Below are positions 36,407-47,164 of a stretch of DNA of 64,000 nucleotides, in pieces. The DNA is from Sanderia malayensis. Lineage: Eukaryota; Cnidaria; Scyphozoa; Semaeostomeae; Pelagiidae. The DNA lies in the NCBI GenBank assembly GCA_013076295.1, contig RQOL01000664.1:1-64000 (forward strand). The letters are read 5' to 3'. Made by a program: the position numbers and the translations under genes. Numbering within the stretch: the stretch's first letter is position 1; each line of letters starts with the position of its first letter. The notes under the pieces are model-generated. The model did no database searches. It had not been told where the DNA came from and saw nothing but the letters and a program-made list of their open reading frames with translations.

Positions 36407-38460
36407 AGGTCTTCACAAACTTTTGAGCATAAATTGCGTTGCTCACAGAGGGTGTCAGTCTACCAAAATGCACATACACAAATTACGGGGCTCAGATTGT
36501 GGTTCTAGCGGATCGGCATTGCATTACAGTGTGATGTTCCCTGTTGTGATATCAGCACAACACTCAGAAAGCAAAGCCGTTAAAAGCTTTGAACATTGCT
36601 GGTTTGCCTCGCCACTCCAGTCAATAAGATCCGCCAAGAACGATCCGGACACTTTCACAACACTCCAGTGTCCGGGGGTGTTCGCCAACAGCAACAACAC
36701 GATCTGGGTCCTCGGTAGCACCCGTATCAGAAGAGATATGCTTTGCCATGCTCTCCGATATTGCCTATGGGAGTATGGCTTTCCTTTTCTCTTCGAAAAC
36801 TGCAATCTCTCCATTAACCATAATTGTTTTAACAATAATTAGCATTGGATTACACTCCTCTCAACCAATTAACTCATTTACTTATTCATTATATCATTAT
36901 AGATGACCCGATATTATTTAGTATTCTAAATTTGAATTGCAGTTTCATGAACAAGGAAACCTCGAACAAAGGTTACCCCTTGAAGTTGGTGTTTGAGCTT
37001 TAAACTAATGTAACCGGCAATCTTCTTTTTTTACTACTACCAAACTTAATGGTGAAAACGCATTAATATGTGTCACGCGAGTATGAATTCCTATGAACAA
37101 TGCTGTCGACATTGCTGAACACTCCACATGATGAAGATATCAATACTATTTACAGACGGGACAAATTATCTCTCATTCATGTTCACTATTCGATTTATAA
37201 AACATGAACATTAAATGGACATCAGAAGTATGTGTACATATTTATTCATGCATGTTAAAGCTCATGTTTTCCTTTATGAAATTGTATGCCAAAAGTTTTT
37301 TATAGTTGTGTGTAGCACATAGTTTGAGCTATCATGAATGATACTTACTTTTTACCGTTTATGTACTAATACATTATATGCAAAAACAATGCAGGATTAA
37401 TCTACTCTCTTCTAATTTACTGAGCTTCGTCAATGTGCGTTCTTAATGAGATGCATTTCTGCTCTTCTTCTTCGTCAATAATAGCCCTTTATCAGCCATT
37501 GAAACGAGGTCGTTGAGAAACTTTGGCCTCTTTTCCATCAATGCTCAACGATAACTTTTGAAATATGAATTTGAAACAACTTGGCTTTGCATCACAAAAA
37601 GATCATCAAACAGGACAACTTATAATTGGGAAACTATTTCCAAATTTACAGGGGACATTTTCAATGTATGTTACAGGTAATACACTTACACTTGATTTTA
37701 ACTTATTCCCAATTCCATTTCATCAAATTGTTTAACCATCTTAATTTTGGTTAGGCCATGAAAGCTTATTGCAACGAAATCGAAAATTTTGATTAGTTAT
37801 TTGATACCTTTATAGTTTTATTTGCTTCAGAAATAGATGTTTTATGCCCTGACTACATTTTCCTGCCAGTCTTAGCTTGGATTTAAACTAATTCTTGAAG
37901 TATTTACCGATTTATTGATTCCTTTTGTTCATTGCCTCCATGCATGTGTCACAAGAAAAAAATATTGACATCCTCATCAAACTATTGTTATTTTTAATAC
38001 TGATGATGGATGAAGCATTCGTAGACCAGTGGAAAAATGATTTTCACTCAGTTTGCATTCCAACATCTTTTTCATCTAATCCACAAGGGCTATTCATGAA
38101 TATGCCTGCACAACTATCATGTTGTCCTATTATTCTATAACTATAATATCGTCATTTCATTGATTATTAATTCTTCCTTTTTCCTATATGATTCTTAGTG
38201 AAACAAATACTGAAGTGATTAACCGAAGCTGTCAATGTCACTAATACTTGCTATTCACACCATGCAAATGTCAAATGACTGAAACAAACATTAACCACAC
38301 TATGCATGAAAAGTCAAGAAATCCTTGAAAAACTCATGAAAGGAGAATTCTGTTTATGTAAGTTTCTATCACATTGTAATTTAATTAGCTTTTGTGTCAT
38401 GTTATTGCCTCATAGACTGATCTGGGACACAATAACAATGTATTACTTTTATCCTTGGGA
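36407..38460 (+). other. 3' region of Helitron C
   Basis: Counterpart of 7487-9738. The part to 36842 is open on both strands, as in A. The CCGGACAC/GTGTCCGG hairpin is present. The remainder is AT-rich with no gene, and the final 180 bases seen in A are absent. Confidence 0.5.
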
Positions 38461-38461
38461 G

Positions 38462-39653
38462 ACAACATTGTACGTGGGGTTGAAAGAGGCATGAGCGATG
38501 CGAATGCAGCGCACGAAGTGCGCCCTACCAGTCAATGTTTCTTGATGATAGATAGATAGGCGAGCGCAGCGAGCTAACCTATTGTACGTGGGGTTGAAAG
38601 AGGCATGAGCGAAGCGAATGCAGCGCACGAAGTGCGCCCTATCAGTCAATGTTTCTTGATAATAGATAGACAGGCGAGCGCAGCGAGCTAACCATTGTAC
38701 GTGGGGTGAAAGAGGCATGAGCAAAGCGAATGCAGCGCACGAAGTGCGCCTATCAATCAATGTTTCTTATATAGATAGACAGGCGAGCGCAGCGAGCTAA
38801 CCCATTGTAAGTGGGGTTGAAAGGGGCATGAGCGAAGCAAATGCAGCACACGAAGTGCGTCCTATCAGTCAATGTTTCTTGATAATAGATAGACAGGCGA
38901 GCGCAGCGAGCTAACCCATTGTACGTGGGGTTGAAAGGGGCATGAGCGATGCGAATGCAGCGCACGAAATGCGCCCTACCAGTCAATGTTTCTTGATGAT
39001 AGATAGATAGGCGAGCGCAGCGAGCTAACCTATTGTACGTGGGGTTGAAAGAGGCATGAGCGAAGCGAATGCAGCGCACGAAGTGCGCTCTATCAGTCAA
39101 TGTTTCTTGATAATAGATAGACAGGCGAGCGCAGCGAGCTAACCCATTGTACGTGGGTGAAAAGAGCAAGCAAAGCGAATGCAGCACAAGAAGTGCGCCC
39201 TATCAATCAATGTTGCTTTATAATAGATAGACAGGCGAGCACAGCGAGCTAACCCATTGTAAGTGGGGTTGAAAGGGGCATGAGCGAAGCAAATGCAGCG
39301 CACGAAGTGCGCACAATCAGTCAATGTTTCTTGATAATAGATAGACAGGCGAGCGCAGCGAGCTAACCCATTGTACGTGGAGTTGAAAGAGGCATGAGCG
39401 AAGCGAATGCAGCGCACGAAGTGCGCCCTATTAGTCAATGCTTCTTGATAATAGATAGACAGGCGAGCGCAGCGAGCTAACCCATTGTACGTGGGGTTGA
39501 AAGAGGCATGAGCGAAGCGAATGCAGCGCACGAAGTGCGCCCTATTAGTCAATGTTTCTTGATAATAGATAGACAGGCGAGCGCAGCGAGCTAACCCATT
39601 GTACGTGGGTTGAAAGAGGCATGAGCGAAGCGAATGCAGCGCACGAAGTGCGC
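38462..39653 (+). repeat. 114-bp minisatellite, about 10.5 units (unit C)
   Basis: Longest block of the family. Units are 112-114 bp and include the GCGCAC-GAA-GTGCGC hairpin. Two-unit patterns recur (for example a unit with GATGCGAATG, GATGATAGATAGATAGG at 38480-38560 and again at 38945-39010), suggesting higher-order duplication. Minus-strand reading frames through the block are artefacts of the 3 x 38 period. Confidence 0.93.
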
Positions 39654-39720
39654 CAACCAGATTAAGCTTCTTTTACTTGACGGGCTGGGGCGAACGAGCG
39701 AAGCGAGTGATGACCCCTAG
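39654..39720 (+). mobile_element. Helitron 3' terminal tail, unit C
   Basis: CAACCAGATTAAGC, T-rich tract, GAGCGAAGCGAGTGATGAC and CTAG at 39717-39720 followed by TCTAATATTA. The hairpin of the last minisatellite unit (39638-39652) precedes it, showing that the terminal module is a minisatellite unit plus this tail. Confidence 0.7.
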
Positions 39721-40544
39721 TCTAATATTACTATTCTGCGATGTCACGTGACGGGCCGGGCTTTCCCAAACCGTGTAATCACAAAGGTTTTTTTTCAGCC
39801 ACGCTCATTCGCCTTCGAACTTACATCAAATGGTCCCCTTCTCGAGTAGACCAAGGTTACGGTTTTTGTTTTTTCGATTTCTCCCTTATTTTCGAAATAA
39901 TTTCCACGTGTTTTCAATTCCCGACGCTTTTAATTGTTATTTCATTGTTTTACTATTACTCCTGGTAATTTATTTTGATTTATTTGACGTCACCATCCGT
40001 CGAAAATTCCGTCACATTATATTTCAACTACTACTACCCGTTATTTTTCTGGTTTACTCTTCGTTTACGACCTGATTTTGGTTGTAAAGACCTTATATAA
40101 TTGTTTCAAAGACCTCGCGGGGGAAGTACATGTGAACAGGTGATAGCTTTCTTTGTTTTTTCTATGAAATAGTTGTAGATTTTGGAGTAGGCGATGTTGC
40201 TTCGACAAGCTTGCGACGCAATCCTCACATTCGATGCAAACATTGTCAACGTTTTGGGCCCTATTTTGGCAACTATGTATTCAGACAACGTTAATAATGT
40301 TTAGCACTTAACGTTTGGTATATTTAACGTTTAGTATACTTATATCTACCAACACTAAATTGGTGTATTATTTTTCTTCAGTTAAATTAGGGTGTCATGA
40401 AACTGGGGGGGGGGGTTTATGAGACACATGTTTTTTTTTCCACATTAAGTTAGTGCGTCACTCTAAGATGACACGGGGGTTTTGATCTCCACCCAAAGTG
40501 AAACACGCCCTCAGGGAAGCGCGCGTAGCGAGCGCCCCAGCTGG
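39721..40544 (+). mobile_element. non-autonomous Helitron, subfamily 1 (unit C)
   Basis: TC start after CTAG, about 824 bp. The right end is CCCCAGCTGG at 40535-40544 before T. CTGG still fits the CTRR rule, although A and B have CTAG here. It is directly followed by a non-LTR endonuclease remnant, so this is the true right boundary of the tandem array in its host sequence. Confidence 0.65.
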
Positions 40545-40790
40545 TTCAATAAATTTATGTTAAAGTTGCCCATAATAAGGAATTGCTTATTCCTTGTCTT
40601 AGAAAGTATGTTTGTGAAATGATTAATAAGTTTACCAATAGCAGAATTGGATGTCTATACACACAACAAAACAAGGTATTTTTTATCATTTTTTGTATCT
40701 ATTTTGATCCAAATTGTTTCAAACTTGTCACATTGACAATTTAGGTCCTCCCGCTTATTAGAGCAAAGGGGAGATTTTACAAAGAAACCC
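40545..40790 (-). pseudogene. non-LTR retrotransposon endonuclease remnant
   Basis: Reading leftwards on the minus strand, an almost open frame contains FETIWIKI, a VYRHP signature (one base out of frame) and GNFNINLL close to the Helitron junction. These are typical of the apurinic-like (EEP) endonuclease of LINE-type elements, where the latter is usually GDFNINLL. The frame is broken by at least two one-base shifts near 40655-40665. No reverse transcriptase is present. The sequence downstream of GNFNINLL is cut by the Helitron array. Confidence 0.65.
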
Positions 40791-40799
40791 ACCCCTCCA

Positions 40800-41172
40800 C
40801 TCTGACTACGTAACTTGGTATCAAACAGTTGGTAACCATCTATTGGTAACAGTTGGTAACTATGCAGTCAGATCCTGGACAAAATTCTTGTGTCGTGGTT
40901 TCGTTACGACTGCCTGTTACTCGTGGCATTGACCCTGCACTTTGATTCTTTGAAGCGTTACTTCGTCCACTCGACACCGCATTCAACGCAGTTTTTACTG
41001 GTTGTCACCGACTCAATGACTTGACTCCAGCTTCGTCATGATGCTTCGAGTCGTCTACCTCCTTTTGAAAACATACCTCTTTTGAGGTTTTTCCCGCCAA
41101 TTACACTTTCAGAGGGAAAGCGGGGAAAGTGATTGATTAAACACGTGAGTGCAGTCGAAAGACCGGTGACAC
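40800..41172. other. intergenic, nothing recognised
   Basis: Contains a local duplication of GTTGGTAAC at about 40828-40857. No gene or element is recognised. Confidence 0.4.
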
Positions 41173-43935
41173 ATGGATAAAGAAACAGAAGCTGAAGGAT
41201 ATAGAAGGGAAGTACAGAGTATTTTGCAGAATCTGCAGGACTGATAGCAGCTCTGCTACATTGAATGGAGCAGCTGCCCAGCTTGACAGCAGTGGAAGGG
41301 CCGGCAGCAGCAGCCTACAGGATGCCGATGCAACAAGCAGATTTTCAGCAGAGCGTGAGAGAATTTAGGTATGGTTTATGTTTATTCAGCAATGATCTAT
41401 TATAAAAAAATTGACCCTCAATTAGCACAGAGTAACTGGGAGATTTTGTCATTAGGACCCACCCCAGCCCCACAGGGGGTCTTCTCATTTACTACCGAGC
41501 ATCCCTGGATTAACAAAAAGACTTACATTTAATTACTGTTAAGGTGGAGGCAGGAAACATTACTCTGAAAGCATCAAGGGCAGTGCATTGAAAGTGAAGT
41601 TTGCTAAACTCAAACAATCTCAAGGAAAATAAAGTTCTATATTAAGTTACACTGCATTAAATTAGATAGATATTCTTTCCTAAGTACACAGCTGTTTTGT
41701 ACTTAGTAAACAGCGTGTTTTGTACTAATTGTTAATAACAATTTTGTTTTTTTTCCACAGAGCTGCATTTGCACCATACAGTGGCTCTAGACAGCAACAT
41801 CGCAGTGATCAAGCCACCACCAGGCCAAGGAAAAGATCAAGTAGTAATCAGTAATCAAGTTTCCCGTAAAAGACACATGACATGTGAATTTTTCCTTTTC
41901 TCTTCTCCGGAAGTAGAAAGAACACCAGGTGTGCAAGAAATTGGAGCATTGTCGAGAGCAGTCTTGGCAAAAAAAGATTGTTTTTAAGACAAACGTGGTG
42001 GTTTCCCCCATTTAAGAAATACTTTGGAAGAATACCCGAAGTGTAAGACACAGAATGGTGCCTTTGAGTTACTTCGTGCTGACAGGGAGGCCAAGAGACC
42101 CCTTGTTTTGATTCCCATGAAGAAGGATGGATATCCTATACCATATCTGAAAAACTGTTAACAAGTGCAGTTATATATATTAGACCAGTTCAAAGTAGCC
42201 TTTCAATGGAGGAGACTGTATTAGCACCAGATGAAAAGCAAGAGTTTCGGAATGTGTAAATTGCCATGCACAAATTGCAGTTCAAGAGATATGTATTCAT
42301 GGCAGCAGTTGCCCTGGTGGAAGCAGCAATGCCAGCCAAGAACTATCTATGGAGATTTTTTGTACGGACTCAGACATCTCATCTTTCATAAACAGAAGTT
42401 GGAATGAAGAACTCATCTCAGTTTTCCCAAATGTTACAGGTGAAAATCATTGAAGTATGCAAAAATCGATTCGTAGAGGAAGCTGCGAAAATTTTGTGGG
42501 AGCAAGAAGGGAAAGGGAAATACTGGATGCTCTGCCATGAATACTGAGCCAGTTTGCAATGTCCTATACTAATATAGAGCTCTAGTTTCCGATCTTGCCT
42601 CAAAAGTATCACCTGATGATATTGTGGTGACAGTCAACCGGGATGAGATGTGGAAGAGCTCCTTGATCTTCTACAAAAACGCAGTGTCAGATACAACCAA
42701 ACTTTGGAGAAATCTCTGTGTTGCGTTTGAGGGGAAGATGGCTTGGATGCAGGAGCCATAAAGGCAGAATTTTTTTAGCTTCTGTTGGAACAAATCATGC
42801 TGAGACTGTTTGAAGGAAATGCTTTCTGAGTTGTGCCTGTAAAGACAGAAGCAAAGCATGTTATTTAAACTTGCAGGAATTGCAGTTAGTTACTCAATTA
42901 TTCAGTCTGGTCCATCTCTCAACATGCTTTCAAAATCAGTGTATCATTACATCGCTGGTGCTGAAGAAGATGTTGTACTTTCATACACAAATAGAGATGA
43001 TATTCCCTTGAATGTTGGTAAGTATTGTGCATCTATTCTAGGTATCTACTGTGTATGATATGAAAATTGATCTGCTTTTTATTGTCTTGTCTTTCTGTGT
43101 TTACCCACGGCCACCTATTGCAACTTTCCAAGGGAGAGAGCACTTCAAAATTACTTTTTCTTTCCTAATATTTATAGTAAGCTCAGGCATACACAATTTC
43201 AGTAGCAGCTAATGTATACACAACATGCTTGTTTTGTTTCCAGCACTTTAAATGTGTTGGAGCTCATCAAGAAGATGGAAGCAACTCAAGATATTGACAG
43301 CATTTTGGATAAGGATGGCAACTCAGATGTGTATGGGCAATTATTAATGGTGATCACTGGCCAATACAAAGCCAATTACCAAGGCTGATATTCCACTTTA
43401 TTACAAATGATCATTGAGAATGAAGTGGTTACGTCATGTAAATTTGAGATTTATCATTTGCTGATGGATTAAATGCTCCTTTGTGAGGTCTTATTCACTC
43501 ACAGTCCCAACAACAACTTACCCCCAGATGTGTTCATGAAGCTAGTGGCCACTGAAAGACCAACTGCATTTGGAGACAGGCAGAGCTATGATTGGTTCAT
43601 GCAATTATCCAAGATTCAGAGGAGAAAAGGCTTCATGGGTTACTTCAATTCATCACAGGTTTTAAAATGTGCCACCATTGGGATTACCACATAAAATTTG
43701 TTTGAATATTTATCTAAAGAGGATGAATCTGCAACCCTGCCAACATCAATGGCTTGTTTGTGCATTTTGAGTCTACCAATAGTTCATTCCTCTAAAGCAA
43801 AGTTTGAGGAGTCTCTATTCTAGCCATTGATTGTGAAAGTCAAGGATTTGGATCAGTGTAGACCAAAAACAGAAATACTTAAACAACTGTGGTTTGATAG
43901 CATCTTCCAGAATGTAGTATTTTGATTTATTTTGA
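41173..43935 (+). pseudogene. HECT-domain (G2E3-like) ubiquitin ligase pseudogene
   Basis: HECT proteins transfer ubiquitin through a C-terminal cysteine. Order seen: a serine/alanine-rich exon (to 41368), intron, then from 41761 FAPYSG and a degraded WTHEFF-type block, KKIVFK, GAFELLRADR and RPLVLIP, which are features of the N-terminal region in invertebrate and fish G2E3-like HECT proteins. Next come the HECT N-lobe (RDEMWKSSLIFYKN, then EDGLDAGAIKAEFF after a one-base shift near 42737), LFEGNAF, and QSGPSLNMLSKSVYHYI. An intron lies at 43018-43243. The C-lobe (ATERPTAFG, LPTSMAC with the candidate cysteine) ends near 43850. Multiple stops and frameshifts (for example TAG at 42774) show it is dead. 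Confidence 0.72.
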
Positions 43936-45448
43936 TACACAATCTTACAGAATGATGTGTTTTGAATAATAACAACGAAGCTGAAGTGTAGTTCTGTACA
44001 GTGTTATGCATCGAGAACTTAAGCGTAGCTAAATCAGTAAATTAACAGTAAAAGTTGCTCAATCAAGCTTCAAATAAGAAAATTACATTTCAACTTCTTT
44101 TTGTTGTTGAGAAATAATGAGAAACATGTTTTTGCACCCTGTTAGCAATTTGTGAGAGACTTTTTCTGTCCGAATATTTTTTCAATTCTTCCAGCATATA
44201 TGCTAGTAGTTATGTTTTGTTAAGTTTGCTAAATGAGAAAGTTATCCTAACAGTTATGTTTGCAGTAAGGTAGCTAGCATATCAACAGCTTCAATAAATA
44301 TGTCAATGCCAAAGGATTTACTCTCCCTTTCTACATCAATTCTGCTTAAGTATTCAACACATGCTTCTTCTGGCAATGTCATAAGCTTGTATCCAATCAT
44401 TTAAAATAGCATTTCCCGACAAAACCATGCCTGTTTACATTTGCCTGTTTACAATTGTGAAATACCAAAAAAAACAGTATTTCAAAATAAGCAACAGTAA
44501 ATTGAACTTAAATCAATATGTTGGCAAAAAACCTGTTGCAATATAAATTTCAAACACAGAACTACAACAATTATACTCATCTTAACAGGAACACAGAAAA
44601 AATTAGGGTGCCATTATTGACAATCCATGATGTAATACTGTAAACGATAATATTATTAACCCCCCTCCCGGTGAAATTATTATTTTACAGTACAAAGTTG
44701 CCATGAGTCCCTTAGCCTCCCCCTCTCAACAGTACTAAAATTCATAAATTTTTTAGAAAAATATTCTAAATGAAAGACCTCCTTCCTCAGATGGTGCAAG
44801 TGCCTACTTTCAAATATGTCTAGACATTGGACGTTTTTTCAACAATTTTTTACAAAAGTTACCTTTCACACTGATGCTGATCGTAACTGTCAACTTCAAC
44901 AGATGTCAGGCATTTCTTTAATAAATTCAATAAGTCTTGTCTGATCAGATTTTGCTTCCTGTTACATAAACAAATAACTCATCAAAATCATAAATCATTA
45001 TGGTCAAAATTTAAAGCTGTAGCAATGCATTTACAATAGTGAAAAGAATGATACCTTTCATATCTTCTAATCGTACAGTATACATACAACAACTTATTTA
45101 AAAAAAAACCAAACTAATTTTTGAAGTTTTTTGTCTTCTTGTAGTTTTAAATATAAAAATGTTTGTATTGATTACAACTTTTATTTAAAAATGTTTTCTG
45201 CAAATTTGAAATTAAATAGAAATAAGAATTGACCAAAATTGGACAGAAAAATACTGTAATATATATATATATATGACAATGTTGCGTTTTTATATTTATG
45301 CCTTCAAAAAATCAATTTTCTTAATATTTACTTTGTTGTTTGTATGCTATAACTTTCTGACCGATCCAAACTTTTATGTGTGTTAAAAATAAAAAATTTT
45401 CTATTATTATACATATATATAATTCTTTTCAATATCTCACCATTTTTA
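43936..45448. other. AT-rich intergenic, nothing recognised
   Basis: No gene, tRNA or mobile element recognised. A TATATATATATA run lies near 45260-45275. Confidence 0.5.
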
Positions 45449-45900
45449 TCAAGTGTAAGTTTTCTGTAGAGGTCTTATATAAATGCAAGCAGATGTTGGA
45501 AGAGCCCTTTGTAAACTTTCAATGTTGTACCATTCGCACAGCAGTTCTTCAAGTGGCCTATTTAAACCACCCTCTTTTGCCCTCCATAATGTGTAGCCAC
45601 CCACAGCTTTTAAAGATGGAGATGTACTTTCCAACTTCTCACAAACACTTTCATGGGAAGCAGTGCTGTCTTCAAATTGTATTTTTGTCCTTCCATACCC
45701 TGCTTGTGTCAGCATCTCCAGCTGAGTGGCACTGGGAGTACTCTGTTGTTTTTTGAATTGAAGACAACCAAAATCATGTGTCCATGATTCTTTTATTTGG
45801 TTTGGTACCACAGCATGGAGTAATTGCCTTTGCTCTGAAGGGCGCACAGATCTTGAGGAAGAGCAGGAAATGCAATTCTAAAAAAACAAAAGCCTATTCC
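45449..45900 (-). pseudogene. N-terminal fragment of a second G2E3-like protein
   Basis: On the minus strand an open stretch holds ESWTHDFGCL, AGYGRTKIQF, SLKAVGGYTLWRA, LNRPLEELL and ACIYIRPLQK. Block for block it matches the N-terminal region of the pseudogene at 41761-42200 (WTHEFF-type, GLG-KKI, GGFELLRA, RPL, YIRPVQ). The HECT part is absent downstream on this strand (45448-43936), so it is truncated or the remaining exons are unrecognisable. It lies in opposite orientation to the first copy. Confidence 0.55.
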
Positions 45901-45993
45901 TGTGACAAAATTGCAATTATCTATATCTTCTGCAAGCTCTTCATAAAGGTAGGCCCATGCTTAATGTACTTTATAATAACAGTATAGACCCTA

Positions 45994-46332
45994 TTGATTT
46001 GTTTTTTTACCAAGTTACAATACAATACAATACATTCAATAATGGACGCAGGCCTAGGGCCTATGAATCCATCTCCTTTTAAAAATAGTTTCAGTCGATC
46101 TTGTATTTATAGTTCCATCGAAGCGGATGATCAAAGTAAATTGATCAACCTTATTCTTGAAATCGTCCAGTTCCTTGCCCAAACTACTTCTCTGGGTAGA
46201 CGTTCCAGATTTTGCGACTCTGATTGTGAAGAAGTTATGGCGGAGCATGTGCTTGCCATCTGCATGTCTGACTTCTAGCTTGCGCCCATTTCCTCGAGAA
46301 TTGCGGAGCCACCGCTTACAGTATGACACCAT
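45994..46332. other. segment open on both strands, unassigned
   Basis: A plus frame (45994-46278) and a minus frame (46332-46054) are both open for about 92-94 codons. The minus frame would be the exon upstream of 45900, by position. Neither resembles a family I know. Confidence 0.25.
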
Positions 46333-47164
46333 AAATTTAGCTTACCAAAAGCATGCATCATAGAAATATAAAATTGTCATATTTCTTAAGTATAAAAACA
46401 GTACAAAGATTCTAGTTTTAGTAGGAGACCAGCCTTTTATAGCATTTTGCAAAAGCAATTGTAACATGTTAGTTTGCAAAAAATTACATTTTCATCCTAG
46501 CTAGGTTGGCAAAAAAACTAAATAACACAAACATATAAAATAGTAAATAAACCTGGCAGAGGCAGCCAAAGGTGGGGTAGATAACTGGGCCTAGACAGTA
46601 ATAGACACAAACTAAAACCAGATCTAGCTAACTGGACATAAAAAAGTGCAAAAAACAATTTTACAAAGCAAACCTGAAGTTATGAATTGTCCTGGTTTCT
46701 CTTCCAATAAATCTTCCTAGTAAATCTTTCTGCTTCTCTTGAATTATGCTCTGATTCAGTGGATGGTGATCTTTCATTAAGTTGCTGGCTGCAATGAGAT
46801 AGGATGTGGCTTGCAGTTCATAATGCCTCTCCTAAATCTTTTGAGTTACATGCGGCCATTATTACTTGCCAGGAGAAAGATGCGACAATGAAAATGATTG
46901 AGGTTGCGACCATGCTTTCCCTAAGTGCAGCGCAAAGCCAGAGAGAGGTTGCGACCATGCTTTCCCAAAATGTGTTGTAAATATTTTCCGACGATGCTTT
47001 CCCTAAGCATGAGAGCGTGTTCCACGATCCTTTCCGGAAATCATGGTGGCTGCGCGCAACAATGCTTTCTGGAATGCATTGTTTGGCTATTTCCAATGAC
47101 GATATCCGGAAAGCGGCATAGCAAGCTCTGCCGAGGAATCATTGCGACAAAACATTTTTGACCC
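46333..47164. other. intergenic, one short direct repeat
   Basis: A GGTTGCGACCATGCTTTCCC block recurs at about 46901 and 46949, with related TGCTTTCC motifs to 47070. No gene seen. Confidence 0.4.

Noticed and set aside
38449..39552. Long minus-strand reading frames encoding repeats of about 38 residues
   Set aside because: They arise because the minisatellite period (114 bp) is a multiple of three. They break wherever a unit has a one-base indel and have no start or splice context.
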